The notes under the pieces were generated by a model that saw only the letters and a list, made by a program, of their open reading frames with translations, ran no database searches and had not been told where the DNA came from. The position numbers and the translations under genes are program-made. Positions 19,229-29,561 of a DNA stretch of 64,000 bases are shown in pieces. This DNA is from Curvularia sp. ZM96 (taxonomy: Eukaryota; Ascomycota; Dothideomycetes; Pleosporales; Pleosporaceae). Numbering within the stretch: the first letter of the stretch is position 1; the number at the start of each line of letters is the position of its first letter. The stretch lies in the NCBI GenBank assembly GCA_022457065.1, contig JAJGBQ010000006.1:1922001-1986000 (forward strand). Direction: 5' to 3'.

Positions 19229-20749
19229 ATGAGGGCCTTCCGACAGTCACTAGCTGGCAAGCCAGCAAAGTCATCCTCGTCGCCTATAGCATTGCATCGG
19301 CCGTCTCCTGTCCCCCGCCGAACCTACACTCGTCCCGCATTTGCACCCAAGCCCACCATCGACCTGAAGCACATCAGACAGAACCCAGGCCTCTACGAGC
19401 AAAACTGCATAGACCGCAACTATGCCGCACACAGCAAATCATCATGGCGCATAAAGGAGCTACATGACCAATGGCTCAAGGTGCAGCTGAGCAGTCGCAA
19501 CCTCCGCGAGCGCAACAACAAATTGCGGACCGAATTGGCAAGGACAGCATCCCGCATCAAGAGTGCTGATGGCCAGGCTGTTAGCTTGCGCCAAGGGATG
19601 ATTGCAGAGGCAAAGGCACTCAAGGCCGAACTCAGTGCCTTTGAAGCACAGGAAGCCCAGCTGCAAGAAGAGATTGAAAGCCTGGCCCAGGACCTGCCCA
19701 ACCTGAGCAGCACACACACTCCGGTCGGCACAGAATTTGAGGTGCTCGGGTATATCAACATACAATCCGAGAGCGAACCCTTACAGTCCCAGTCTCGGAA
19801 ATCACACGTCGAAATTGGACAGGATCTCGGCATCCTCGACTTCTCGGGCTCGTCGCAAACTTCAGGATGGGGCTGGTACTTTCTCGTTGGAGACGGAGCC
19901 ATGCTGGAACAGGCGCTGGTGCAGTATGCTCTCAGCGTTGCCAGGAACAAAGGATGGAAGGCTGTAGCGCCTCCGTCTGTTGTCTACTCGCACATTGCAG
20001 CTGCATGCGGATTCCAGCCGCGAGACCAGAACGGAGAGCAGCAGATCTACGCCATCGAGCAGGCAGAGAAGGACAATGCAAAGCCGCAGCTGGCTCTTGC
20101 TGGCACAGCCGAGATACCACTAGCTGGTATGAAGGCAAACCACACATTTGAAGAAACAGAGCTGCCGCTCAAAACGGTGGGCGTCAGTCGGTGCTATCGC
20201 GCTGAAGCAGGCGCAAGAGGTGCAAACACAAAGGGCTTATACCGAGTCCATGAGTTTACAAAGGTCGAGATGTTTGCTTGGACACTACCCGACAACATGG
20301 GCGAAGACTACTTTGCCGCACAACCAGCATCGAGTTCAGAAGCAATCTTTGACGAAATGCTGTCGATACAAAAGGAGATTTTGGAAGGCCTCGGGCTACA
20401 GTGTCGCATCTTAGAAATGCCCACGACAGACCTCGGGGCCAGCGCCACGAGGAAGATTGATATCGAAGCCTTCTTCCCCTCGCGACGGGAAATGGACCAA
20501 GGTTGGGGAGAGGTGACGTCAACTTCAATGTGCACGGATTACCAGAGCCGAAGGCTGCACACGCGCATGCGCGTCAAGGCCGGCAAGCTAGAATTCCCTC
20601 ACACGCTCAACGGAACGGCGCTTGCTGTGCCTCGGGTGCTGGCTGCAATCCTCGAGAACCACTGGAATGAACAAGACCGCGCCGTGACCATACCGCAGGT
20701 CCTGCGGCCTTTCATGGGCGGGCAAGCGAAGATTGAAGCACAGCCCTAA
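19229..20749 (+). CDS. Seryl-tRNA synthetase, mitochondrial type
   Basis: Intronless, 506 aa from the ATG at 19229. A basic Ser/Pro/Arg-rich leader (MRAFRQSLAGKPAKSSSSP) is a likely mitochondrial presequence. Then comes the SerRS N-terminal tRNA-binding long coiled coil (about 75-160). The class II core has motif 2 (VSRCYRAEAGARG, then GLYRVHEFTKVEMF) and motif 3 (LNGTALAVPRVLAAILENHW). It charges tRNA-Ser inside mitochondria, like yeast Dia4. All motifs are intact. Confidence 0.94.
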   Translation: MRAFRQSLAGKPAKSSSSPIALHRPSPVPRRTYTRPAFAPKPTIDLKHIRQNPGLYEQNCIDRNYAAHSKSSWRIKELHDQWLKVQLSSRNLRERNNKLRTELARTASRIKSADGQAVSLRQGMIAEAKALKAELSAFEAQEAQLQEEIESLAQDLPNLSSTHTPVGTEFEVLGYINIQSESEPLQSQSRKSHVEIGQDLGILDFSGSSQTSGWGWYFLVGDGAMLEQALVQYALSVARNKGWKAVAPPSVVYSHIAAACGFQPRDQNGEQQIYAIEQAEKDNAKPQLALAGTAEIPLAGMKANHTFEETELPLKTVGVSRCYRAEAGARGANTKGLYRVHEFTKVEMFAWTLPDNMGEDYFAAQPASSSEAIFDEMLSIQKEILEGLGLQCRILEMPTTDLGASATRKIDIEAFFPSRREMDQGWGEVTSTSMCTDYQSRRLHTRMRVKAGKLEFPHTLNGTALAVPRVLAAILENHWNEQDRAVTIPQVLRPFMGGQAKIEAQP

Positions 20750-21627
20750 GGGTGGGTAAGTTTCCGACTAGCCATGGCCGGCGGCTTCAGGACAACGTCT
20801 TGTTGCGGCACATGTTTGTTATTGCTGCATGTACTGTACTATATACCATACTCTCAGCCTGGACGATTGGATGTCGCACCCAGCACGGCGGCGCTCGTTC
20901 AGAGGCGGCTCGTCGATGAATGGTCCACACAACTCCCCATGACCCTGGTGCCCCCTGCATTGCAGACATGAAATCCTGCCTATCCCCTGCATCTACCGCG
21001 GTATTCCCAGCTGGTCGCCGTCGAGGCTGATTCTGCGCTTGGCCCGGCTATGCGAGGCGATTGGCGCACAGTCGCCCAACCTGCTCTGTGCCAGGACATG
21101 GGCCGACGGCACGAGCACGGCAACCATGTGAACAGTTGCCACGGCCACGGCGAGGACTGCTCTCTGCTCTGCCGCTCGGCGCCTGAAACATTCTTTCAAC
21201 ACCGTCGTGGGACCCGCAGCGCTGCCCTTGTCGAGCTGAAGCCGTTCCCTAGCCACCGTCCGTCTCGCCTGCGCGCCATCGCCTTTCGAGGTGGGGTTGC
21301 TTTTAGCGGGCCTCTGCTCTGCGCAGCCTCCAGCCTCGCTCGCATCAACAATCTACCAGCCCGTCCTCCCGCCCGCCTGCACCTCGCGCTGCACCGCTGC
21401 ACCGTTGCGTGCAAACAACGCAACCCGTGCCGTTGCTGTTGTCTTTGCCCCTCCCGCCTCTGCGCCGTCAGCGTGACCGTGTCCAGCCACCTCAAAGACG
21501 GCTGCACCCTTGGCCGGACCGCAATATACGGAGACCGCCAAACCACAACCCCCTTCGATCGCTCCCCAACCACACTCTCGAACCACCCGCGACCTGAACA
21601 GCACAAACACAGCACACGTCGCGGCGC
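20750..21627. other. Intergenic region / leader of the BTB gene
   Basis: GC- and pyrimidine-rich with a long but non-coding-looking open frame on the plus strand (from 21050). Probably promoter and 5' leader of the BTB gene. Confidence 0.5.
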
Positions 21628-23166
21628 ATGGTTTCCTATCCAGACTCTGCGAGTGCCGAGCGCTCATTGCCCATCCGGCGCCCGTCATCCGTCGCATCGC
21701 ATTCGTCGCGCGCGTCCACCGTTCGCAGACATCGCCAGACCCGGTCCAACTTCGGAGGCTCATCGCTTGTGTCGCAAAATGAGTTCCCCGTGTTTACTCA
21801 TACCGGCGACGTCGAAATCATCATCAGCAACGGCCGCAAGGAGCAGCGTTATTTACTGCACAAGCTGATTCTCACCCAGTGCTCTGGCTTCTTTGAGGCT
21901 GGCACAAGCGATGAGTGGGCCACCGCTGGAGACGTGACCAACGCAGCTCCGACCAACGGCACTGCCCTGGCAAGGATACCATCCGGCTCCCGACCAGAGC
22001 AAAAGAGAAAATGGAGGTATGAGATGGATTGGGGCAATGGCGAGGACGACGTGCCCATGCTGGTGCAAAAGGTACGTGATTTTACACATGATGCACGCAG
22101 GCACACGCTTACCTGTTCCCCCTAGAGGAACCAGCCTACTATGTTTGGAGGCAACCCAACCTCACACGCGCAGCCCCCAGCAGCGCGAAACAACAAGCCT
22201 GCGCCCCCGCAATCAGGCTTCTTCCGTAGTGTAGCCAACTTTTCGAGCGTCAACGTGCCTACAGGACCTTCTGAGGTCGACCCCGACGACGATACTTTCC
22301 GAGACTACGACAATCTCTTCCGCATCTTCTACAACTACCCGCCCTCGCTCGACACCATCAACATTGCCACTGCCTATGTCGAATGCAAATCGCTGCTGCA
22401 AATCGCCGATATGTACGATGCGCTCGGTGTAATTGGACCACGCGTCGACCACCACCTGCTCCGCTTCCAGGGGCGGCTGTGGAAACAGATAGCAAAGTAC
22501 CCGCCCAGTTATCTGAAGCTCGGCTACATGGCGCGTAGTAAGGCGATTTTTGCAGAGGCCATGGTGCATGTAGTTGGACAATGGCCACAGGGTATCAACC
22601 AGCTACGCGGCCAGATTGCCGAGCCAGTTATTGAACTGATAGAAGACAAGGTGGATGAGATGGACGAGCTAAAAGCCAAGATAGAAGTCAAGCTCTTCCG
22701 ACTTTCACTCACAACAAGCCGCGGCGAGCGAGTCAGCCCCTCAAGCAACTGGCTCGACTGGATAGCAGTTTCTCTCTTCCGACAATGGCTCGCAGAAAAC
22801 ACGACCCCACCACCAGCCCCCATTCTCAAATCGCCACGACCCCAAGGCCCACGAGGCGAAGCCGCCCCAGTACCCCCACCACCCGTCTTCAACACCGGCC
22901 GCATCTTCCGCGTCCTAGGCCAAGGCGGCTCCAGCTACCTCAACCACGACGAATGCAAGCGCTTTCTCCGCCTCAACCCAGAACACTACAACCGCGACAA
23001 CCTCAAGCGCCTCGAACGCCGCATCGACGAAATCAAGAATAAAGCAAAGGAAGTCGTCAAGCCGCTCATGCGCAACTTTCTCGAACTTGACCTCCGTGAG
23101 GGAGGACTCCCGTATCTCACGTGCACGCGAATCGACCCGCAAGATTTTCCGTGGGACGATGTGTGA
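21628..23166 (+). CDS. BTB/POZ-domain protein of unknown role
   Basis: Two exons (21628-22071 and 22126-23166) join as MLVQK|RNQPTMFG for 494 aa. After a Ser/Arg-rich N-terminus there is a BTB fold: FPVFTHTGDVEIIISN, YLLHKLILTQCSGFFEAG, interrupted by a variable loop with the intron, then DNLFRIFYNYPPSLDTINI, closing with an alpha-helical BACK-like part. The C-terminal region ends in a basic helical segment and DPQDFPWDDV. BTB proteins dimerise and often serve as Cul3 adaptors or transcription scaffolds. No second domain is recognised. Confidence 0.85.
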
Positions 23167-24742
23167 GAGGACTGAAAAGGGAGAGAGAGGAAGAGTAGGA
23201 CAAGTAACAAGAGGCTCGTTCTTACAAGCCCGTTTTTATCGCGATATCGGGTACTTTTTGGCGCAAGATGTTTTTTTGGTTCGGCTAACGAGAGAGAAAG
23301 AGTCTTGGATGTGTGTGCGTTTTCTGTTTTTATTTGGGCGCCTGATACCCCCTTTGGATGATACGAGAGTTTTTCTGGTTTTTTTCTGTTTTCACCGCAT
23401 TGTCGTCACCACCACCATCAGCTGCAGTAACATGTCCGTTTTACCCTTGGTTTTGTGGGTGGGTGTGTTTTGTTTTTTCTTCGTTCGCTTCTCTTCATTC
23501 TACTAGGTAGCTGGGCCCCCTTCGCTCCTTTTTTCCCTCCCCATGAGTTGTTGTTTGTTTGAATATTTCAACGAGGTTTTTTTGATGACGACGATGGAAA
23601 TGAAGAGCAAGATCACGCGTTGTAAGAGAGAGAGAAGGAGAATGAATGATGATGATATAACTTTGGTGTAATGAGCGAATGCGCATCTGTTGGGTACAAC
23701 CAGTGAGGTTTAGATAGACGGCGATGAGATAGATGAAACCGTAACGGTGTATGCCGGTCATACGCCTCTTTTTCTCTCCTCTTCTTCTTCTTCTTCCCCC
23801 TTTCCCATTTGCCGTGTCATCTCGCTTGGCAGTTTCTAGAATTAGGAGAATGTGGTGTGTTGTATTCTTCTAACGTTTCTAATGGGGATATAGGGGTAAT
23901 GTAGATAGGAGAAAGTGTAGAGTTTATAGTGATGAACTACTGTTTAATTGATAAGTTGAGTTATTTATATGGCCATAAAGCTGTTCATAGTTGTTCACCC
24001 TTGCTAGTCGGGTTAGACACTCCCTTCGCTGTTTTATTATTGCTGTAGGTGGGCCTGCTCATTGTGCTTCGAAACAAATCGTGCCCGAGAGAGAGAGAGA
24101 GAAGGCGTATGCATGCAGATGCAAGTACGTCAAACGGACATTTACGATAGAGTACGTTACTTGAACTGTAGGCATATGGTCATGATTCATTTTTTAGAGT
24201 AGATGTATGTCCTTGGTTGGGTTTGATCTACTGTTAGCAATTGGGATTTCTAGGTCTGGTGTTTTGCGCTGCGTTGATGCGGAGAGTTTCGTTGGCTGGG
24301 TGTTTTTGGGCTTGGGTGTAGCTGGGATAATGGAATTATAGCTGGAAATGTGATTTTGCCTTTATATGTGTGCGTGAGTGGGTTGTTCTTGGATTAGGAG
24401 GTTAGTTGTGTGTGAGCGTGTGTGTGTAGGCGCCGTGCAAACCATGTAGATGTATTAGGGGATGAGTTCGTTGAAGATTCTGCATGAATGCATTTAGCGA
24501 TGAGAAAGGGGAAGGAAGAAGAAAAAAAGATGAGTGCCGGTATCTCTGTTTGTTTCTCGTGAAGCGGGCGGTGTGAGGTGACTTTTTCTTCCATGGCGTG
24601 TGTTACCCCTTCTTATTTGCTTTTTCTTCCATCTCATATATCGCCTTTCTCTTCTGTTCACGTCTACTAGTATATGCATATAAACAACCTTCCTGTCCTG
24701 TGAGACCTTTCTATTAGTCTTTCATCTCCACAAACATCAACA
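23167..24742. other. Gene-free, low-complexity intergenic region
   Basis: About 1.6 kb of T- and G-rich DNA. It contains a TTC microsatellite (about 23777-23797) and a GA run (about 24086-24102). No supported ORF. It marks the border between single-copy genes and the small-secreted-protein cluster. Confidence 0.6.
24676..24687 (+). promoter_or_regulatory. TATA-like element of secreted-protein gene 1
   Basis: GCATATAAACAA, 56 bp before the ATG. Nearly the same element (GCATATAAACTA) precedes gene 3, which suggests a shared promoter module. Confidence 0.5.
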
Positions 24743-25130
24743 ATGCGCATCACAATCTTTACTCTCGCTGCCCTCCTGAGCCTTGCCACTGCCGCCAAAA
24801 CTGCTAACGACCCTTATGACATCTGTCCTGATGATATTTCTCTGCAGGGTGAAAGCATGCCGCGGTGCTGCGAAAAACTGATGGGCGTTGGATATCGCTG
24901 TTACAAAAGTGTGTAAACTCTGTTCTGATTAAATTTACCTTGTTCATTCTACAGCTAATATGCATTGACTACCCTTTTATAAAAGTATACTGACAAACGA
25001 TACCACAGCACCGGTACCAGCTAGGTCAAAAGCGGACTTAAGAGCGCAGTGTAGGCCGGCGGGCTTTGATCCTATGTGCTGTCGTGATGCAAATAGGATT
25101 ACAGGGGTTCATAATTGTGTGCTTGTGTAG
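24743..25130 (+). CDS. Small secreted eight-cysteine (hydrophobin-like) protein 1
   Basis: Too short for simple ORF calling. Exon 1 is 24743-24908 (166 bp) and exon 2 is 25009-25130, with a phase-1 intron whose branch region is TATACTGACAA. This gives 95 aa. Signal peptide MRITIFTLAALLSLATAA; the mature part carries eight cysteines as C-x13-CC-x9-C-x16-C-x8-CC-x11-C. The order C, CC, C, C, CC, C and the x16 loop match the hydrophobin pattern, nearest to class II, but the chain is more polar than typical hydrophobins. First member of a four-gene tandem family. Role inferred only: apoplastic or surface protein, effector candidate. Confidence 0.75.
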
Positions 25131-25401
25131 GTCTGGTTAGGGGTTGTACTGAATTTTGACTTAGCTGAAGAACTGAGTTTCGACTTTACGTAGCTGAAGT
25201 GCTGTCGGTGGTCATTTTGTTAGGGTGCGCAAACGTTGCTATTTAGTCTACAACCTACTACAACCACACAAGGGATATATAGGTATAGCTCGTTTTTACG
25301 GAAGTTTCTCAATCTATACTCCGCATAATTATTCACGAATTGTTTCCTTGAAATAACACAACCCTCCTGGAAACAATTCAAAGTACCAACATCATAGCAA
25401 T

Positions 25402-25917
25402 ATGCACTTCAACGCCCTATTCGCGTTTTGACGGCATGTCGTTGTGGGAAGAGAAGCGACTGTTGGACACATTTTGTATGTGATTGATGGGTAGAAGCTT
25501 ATTGGGCGTATAGGAGTAGCATTTAAGTACAAAGATGGCTGTGCCCCTCTTCTTTTTCGCCTCGTTCAAGCTGCCTCTCGCCTTGCTTGCTTGCTTTGTC
25601 ACTCCAAGACCTCATCCCTACTACAAACCCCCTTTATCCTCGTGAGATCCACGTGGCCATTCTATTTCCTGTTTTCTATATCATTTCAATTGGATAGATG
25701 CGCATCGTGGAACTTCTACAAACGTCTTGGTTGCCAATCACTCTACCACCATGGCTCATTTACTTCCACGATCAGAGTTACCTTAGTGGAACATTCCCTC
25801 AAACCACCCCATCCTTCTTTCTCAGCACTTCTCAAAACACAAAAAATGAACCCAATCCCGTTTGTCTTTACAGATCATCTAGGCCTTACGACTGCAGAGC
25901 TGTGTAGGGCTGGTTAG
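25402..25917 (+). pseudogene. Decayed copy of the eight-cysteine family (ends only)
   Basis: At 25402 a start MHFNALFAF resembles the family opening (MHITLFSFTALLA, MHVSFFALTVFLA) after a CA-rich leader and an upstream GATATATAGG, but a TGA follows after nine codons. At 25901-25917 the 17-bp TGTGTAGGGCTGGTTAG matches 16 of 17 bases of the gene 1 stop region at 25124-25140. The middle is unrelated. Read as the two ends of a lost gene copy; tentative. Confidence 0.35.
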
Positions 25918-26684
25918 ACATTACCCTGAGAAAGAGAACATGCAGTAGTAGATGGGAATTGTACAATATCTTCCTTTTGGTGTTTGTTTCCCATCGTTAT
26001 TGCTTATGACCCCATCAGCCGCCCGCTCACCGCCATGCCTAGAGCTACATGCATAGTTTTTCCTTGGCACGTACAAGTTCATGCTCGTTGTGAGTAACGT
26101 GATAAAAAGCAAAAAGGTCTATTTCAGCACAGAGCAAGGCCCAAAACAGAGGGTTTTCCTAGCAGACTCAGCCCTGCAACTTTGCTCTACTTAAGCGATG
26201 ATTGCTACCATAGGAGGGAGAAATTGGACGATACAGATAGCGCAAGATTAGGGCTGTAAGTAAGGAGGCAAAACCATACAGCGATGGATTAGTTTGAAAT
26301 CTCTGCATGTTGGGATGCAGCAAGGATGTAGTGGCAAAAGAAAAGACTGTGGCTTACGCTTGGATTGAACACATGACAAGCAGGCATAGAGCAAATGCCG
26401 CACATAATTCCTTCTACTACAAGCATCAGGATGCAGACTATGCTTGGATTTGCAACTCGGGATTCGGGATTCTGATTAGATCGCTCAACAACTAAAGCAC
26501 GACCGTTAGCTGATCCAACAGTTTGGAATGTTTTTTATCGTTGACATTGTTGTCTATACCAAGCAGCGGCACGAAGGAAATGTATGTATCTTACTTGCCT
26601 AGAGAACCCGCATCAATCCTCACAACTACTCACTGATTATTGTCCCAACTCAATCTATCGTTCATTCTCAACAACACCGCAATT
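25918..26684. other. AT-rich intergenic DNA in the secreted-protein cluster
   Basis: No supported gene. Holds the promoter side of secreted-protein gene 2. No clear TATA element like those of genes 1, 3 and 4. Confidence 0.5.
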
Positions 26685-27093
26685 ATGCACATTACCCTCT
26701 TCAGCTTCACTGCCCTTTTGGCTCTCACCACCGCCGTCATTCTGACCGAACGAGACGAAACTCCCATGTTCGAAATCACTGGCATTTGCTCAAGTGACCG
26801 CGTACTGCGATGCTGCTACGATGCAACTCCTGAGAGTGGCTGTAGATATCGTACGTGACTTCTATCCTTACTCTCTTTAGTTCTATGGCCCACACACATT
26901 GACTCCAGTTTTATCGACGTATACTAACAAGCCTATAGCCAAAATGTCTGATGGTAACGTACCTAGATTTTACAACCTATGCAACAAGTCTTCTCAAAGA
27001 AAGTGCTGCAAACGTGCTGATGGAGGTTTTCGTAATTGCAAATACTTAACTGAGGATGAGAAACGGCGTCTTCGTGAGGAAGCCTCTGCATAA
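26685..27093 (+). CDS. Small secreted eight-cysteine (hydrophobin-like) protein 2
   Basis: Exon 1 is 26685-26850 (again 166 bp) and exon 2 is 26939-27093; 106 aa. Phase-1 intron with donor GTACGT and a perfect branch TATACTAACAA. Signal peptide MHITLFSFTALLALTTAV. Cysteine pattern C-x7-CC-x8-C-x16-C-x7-CC-x9-C, with DRVLRCC shared with protein 3. After Cys8 it has an extra charged helix-like tail (EDEKRRLREEASA). The open frame resumes after the TAA, see the next entry. Secretion is inferred from the signal peptide; function unknown. Confidence 0.78.
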
Positions 27094-27216
27094 AGTAGTG
27101 CTCCAGGTTATCATGACTTTCGAAGGTGTCTGCAGATAAAGGGAGAAGAAGATCGTGACTGCTATAGATACCTAGAACCAGAGACTAGGAAAACAAATGG
27201 GTCAATTGATTTTTGA
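27094..27216 (+). pseudogene. In-frame fossil of a second exon 2 behind gene 2
   Basis: Directly after the TAA of gene 2 and in the same frame, 40 sense codons run to a TGA. The translation includes APGYHDFRRCLQIKGEEDRD followed by CYRYLEPET. It aligns with exon 2 of gene 3 (CPGYSAPRCCQKN...NCTYLYEQQ): PGY, R-C, Q-K and the C-Y-YL tail agree, while two cysteines have become Ala and Arg. It looks like a tandemly duplicated exon cut off by a stop. A 33-bp GT...AG stretch (27075-27107) brackets the stop in frame but is shorter than usual fungal introns. Confidence 0.5.
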
Positions 27217-27577
27217 TCAATTCGACCGACTCGACCAATCTTGAGATAGGGTAGCTACACAATCAAGCAACTCAGTTCCATGCAACTAGATGAATTGAAC
27301 TGATACTAGCTATACGAACGAAAGTCTTGGAGTCTGCGCAGTATGGCGTTTTACTTGTGACTACAGTCTGATTATTTAAATAAGACTTAGTAAGAGCGGA
27401 GTAAGGATTTCGAAGTAATTAGGGCTCCCTTGGAGGAGAATGGGGAAGAGAAAACACAGTACTTGGTTTTGCCTTTGATCAAAGAGCTGGGTTAAGCGAC
27501 ATCTTTTAGATGGCAAATTAGATCTCAATTAGATCCTGATCGTGAATCTGAAAAGCCCATGATGAATAAGCGGTGTT

Positions 27578-27760
27578 GTTTGTTGAATAATAACTAGTGA
27601 CAAGGATTGGTGGCTACTGATTGTTGAATGCTACTGTTGAATGCTATTTGTTGAATGCCAGCTCAACACCAACTAGTGGATACTAGCTCCTGAAAAATGA
27701 CTGTATAATGCTAACCCCTATGTGATGATAGGCAACTATTGGCTGCTGAATGTTAGCCGT
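27578..27760. repeat. Degenerate short direct repeats (TGTTGAATGC family)
   Basis: TGTTGAATGC occurs at about 27622, 27635 and 27649, with looser copies at about 27581 and 27739 (CTGCTGAATGTTA). AT-rich, non-coding, between secreted-protein genes 2 and 3. Looks like a decayed minisatellite. Confidence 0.6.
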
Positions 27761-27815
27761 GGGCTACTAACGGTTAAGTAGATGTATGTTATATTTTTTA
27801 ATTGTACGAAGACGT

Positions 27816-27827
27816 GCATATAAACTA
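27816..27827 (+). promoter_or_regulatory. TATA-like element of secreted-protein gene 3
   Basis: GCATATAAACTA, 98 bp before the ATG; 11 of 12 bases agree with the element of gene 1. Confidence 0.5.
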
Positions 27828-27924
27828 TTGTCTCTCTCCCTCGTAGATTCTTCTGCTGATCCAATACAACAAAACAATTACAGCAACGAGAATAATCAAC
27901 ACCGTCATATTAACCACGATAACG

Positions 27925-28361
27925 ATGCACGTCAGCTTCTTCGCACTCACTGTCTTTCTGGCCCTTACCACCGCTGCTACGTTAGCCAATGACAACCAGC
28001 TCCTTGACAACGAGATCCAAGGAGTCTGCGATCGTGATCGCGTACTGAGATGCTGTTCCAAATTATCTGCGGAACGTGAATGTTACAACCGTACGTGGTT
28101 CACATTTTTTTTCTCCAACCTCTACTCTCTTGGAATCTGCCACTCCTACACGTCGACTGTAATCTTACAAACTTATACTAACAAACCGTAGCCCAGGCAT
28201 TTGGTAACATAAGAAACTTTAAAGCAAAGTGTCCTGGGTATTCAGCACCAAGATGCTGCCAAAAGAATGAATCTTCTGTCAACTTAAAGAATTGCACGTA
28301 TCTGTACGAGCAACAGGATCTCCAGGGTACAAAGGATGATAAAAACTCGTTAATAGTATAG
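27925..28361 (+). CDS. Small secreted eight-cysteine (hydrophobin-like) protein 3
   Basis: Exon 1 is 27925-28090 (166 bp, identical length to genes 1 and 2) and exon 2 is 28192-28361; 111 aa. Phase-1 intron with donor GTACGT and branch TATACTAACAAACC. Signal peptide MHVSFFALTVFLALTTAATL. Cysteines C-x7-CC-x8-C-x15-C-x7-CC-x11-C; the DRVLRCC motif is shared with protein 2. The C-terminal extension is polar. Nearest relative in the window is gene 2. Same inferred role as its paralogues, no function known. Confidence 0.78.
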
Positions 28362-28780
28362 CATAGACAGCATATGTAAATACAAGTCTGAGATGCTGTT
28401 TCGTTTCGAGTTTGCACCTTAATCACAATGCGATTACCTAACCAAAGCTCACCCAACGCATAATACTAACAATCAGTATCCCGTGGCAATCCTTAATTGG
28501 CTGGAAAGAAGAAATTAGTGTTGACTTTGGTTCACAACTTGGTGACATCACGTAGCCGGGTCTTACTGGCGTCTACCAGCCAGTAGAAGCCACTGCAATC
28601 GCAATCCACACCACGGGAACGAAACAGCCTCAAAGACATGATGAAGTGTGGGGAAGACGAGTCGCGTCATGTAATCGACCTTGCAAGTCACACAAAAAGG
28701 ATACATATAACCCATATTCTCTAGGAAATTCCGCTACTCATCCTCCTCACACTTCAAATACTACTCACAAAACCGCATCA
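28362..28780. other. Intergenic DNA with TATA-like element of gene 4
   Basis: ATACATATAA at 28701-28710 lies 71 bp before the ATG of gene 4 and is the probable TATA element. Nothing else recognised. Confidence 0.45.
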
Positions 28781-29220
28781 ATGCACATCATTCACTTCCT
28801 TCTCACCCTAGTCATCATCCTGGGCGTCAGGGACATCCAACACAACAGACTCGGGAAACCGCCCCTCTGCCCCGGCCAAACCGAGCCGGGATGCTGCAAA
28901 CTCGAAGCAGGCAAGAAAAGCATAAGGTGTCAAAGTGGTACGTAACTTTTCTCTATTCCCCTCTCATATCTTATAAACCCCCCTTCCGGCCGCCTCACTC
29001 ACCCACAAACTACCCACTGACTATTCTTCCAGCCGCGGAACCACAAACACTCGCGGGGTTCAAGGAAAACTGCAAGGGTATGGGTGATAGCACACCACTG
29101 TGCTGCATCAGTTTCGATCAAGAGAATCCCGTAGGCTGCGTGCATGCGACTAAAGGACATACACCGCATTTCCCATGGTGGTCGGTGAGGCATCATCGGC
29201 CGCCATGTCTTCCTGTCTGA
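28781..29220 (+). CDS. Small secreted eight-cysteine (hydrophobin-like) protein 4
   Basis: Exon 1 is 28781-28937 (157 bp) and exon 2 is 29033-29220; 114 aa. The intron is again phase 1 between Cys4 and Cys5 (donor GTACGT, acceptor TTCCAG). N-terminus MHIIHFLLTLVIILGV is a signal peptide or anchor. Cysteines C-x7-CC-x10-C-x15-C-x9-CC-x10-C, the closest of the four to classical class II hydrophobin spacing. After Cys8 there is a His/Trp/Pro-rich tail (HTPHFPWWSVRHHRPPC) with a ninth cysteine, absent from the others. Most diverged copy of the tandem family. Confidence 0.75.
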
Positions 29221-29561
29221 GTTCAAGAAAGAAAAGAGAAGAAAAAAAAAGGGCACGTGGTCAGTTTCCTCCGCTGCATCGGCACCACCACCGTAGGAAA
29301 AGAAAAAGAAGAATGAATAGATCGTTGTTTACGTACCATGCAGGTTACACACGTCATGCAGTTAGGCCCGCCGGCCAAAAAAAGAAAAGAAAAGGAAGCG
29401 CAAGAAAAAAAGAAATGTGACGCCTCATTACGCCACAACCCTGTTGAAACTTCGCCCTCGGGTTTTTCAAAAATGTAATTCCACCACGCTTATGCTATTG
29501 TATAATGAAACCACCCAGATACCTCGACACCATCCATCTTGCAACTATTCCCCGGCATCTC
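29221..29561. other. Intergenic, purine-rich
   Basis: Tail-to-tail spacer between secreted-protein gene 4 and the E2 gene. A-rich runs (AAAGAAAAGAAAAGG type); no gene seen. Confidence 0.6.

Noticed and set aside
21050..21868. 272-codon plus-strand ORF before the BTB gene
   Set aside because: Arg/Pro/His-rich composition, no motif, and it overlaps the BTB exon in another frame; likely leader sequence.
24743..29220. Calling the four small proteins true class II hydrophobins
   Set aside because: The cysteine order and spacing agree, but the loops are polar and charged, so only hydrophobin-like is justified.
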